From an uncultured Mediterranea sp. (GTDB lineage: Bacteria > Bacteroidota > Bacteroidia > Bacteroidales > Bacteroidaceae): DNA of 5,214 bases. The notes under the pieces were generated by a model. That model saw nothing but the letters and a program-made list of their open reading frames with translations, did not search any database and had not been told where the DNA came from. The position numbers and the translations under genes were made by a program. The stretch's first letter is position 1. Every line of letters begins with the position of its first letter. Below are positions 5,213-5,214 of the stretch, piece after piece. The DNA lies in assembly GCA_946007445.1 (NCBI GenBank), contig CAMGAL010000169.1, forward strand, positions 1 through 5,214, written 5' to 3'.

Positions 5213-5214
5213 CC

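Overview
This window looks like chromosomal DNA from a member of the Bacteroidales (Bacteroides, Phocaeicola or Prevotella type). The evidence is the gene order serC - serA - DUF1015, a short phosphoglycerate dehydrogenase of the Bacteroides/Entamoeba kind, A-rich translation starts without a strong Shine-Dalgarno, and a plausible Bacteroidetes promoter (TTG-like -33, TAATTTCG -7). No genus can be named from the sequence alone.

Layout. Positions 1-433 are AT-rich and hold no convincing gene apart from a possible 16-codon leader ORF. This stretch carries dyads and repeats and ends in the predicted serC promoter. Three same-strand genes follow: serC (434-1507), serA (1611-2531) and a DUF1015 protein (2560-3807). 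The serC-serA gap is filled almost entirely by a long imperfect hairpin of CTCTGTG-type repeats; serA and the DUF1015 gene are 28 nt apart. Positions 3808-4054 are non-coding with REP-like inverted repeats. A strong hairpin flanked by A8 and T7 (4055-4114) then serves as terminator for both sides. On the minus strand, convergent to the operon, is the C-terminal three quarters of a PepD-type (M20C) aminoacyl-histidine dipeptidase, which runs to the right edge and is interrupted there.

How the genes work together. SerA oxidises 3-phosphoglycerate to 3-phosphohydroxypyruvate and SerC transaminates that to O-phospho-L-serine. The third operon member belongs to an uncharacterised family; its ParB-like DGHHR motif and its position suggest a role tied to serine or phosphoserine. 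No serB (phosphoserine phosphatase) is present here. SerA has no C-terminal ACT domain, so serine feedback at that domain is not expected and control may lie upstream in the promoter/leader.

Most interesting points: the Lys-for-His SerA active site; the DUF1015 protein in a serine operon; the leader ORF whose stop overlaps the serC start as ATGA; the repeated palindromes at 49-148; the loss of one predicted metal-ligand Glu in PepD; and the abrupt break of PepD in a palindromic sequence at the window end.
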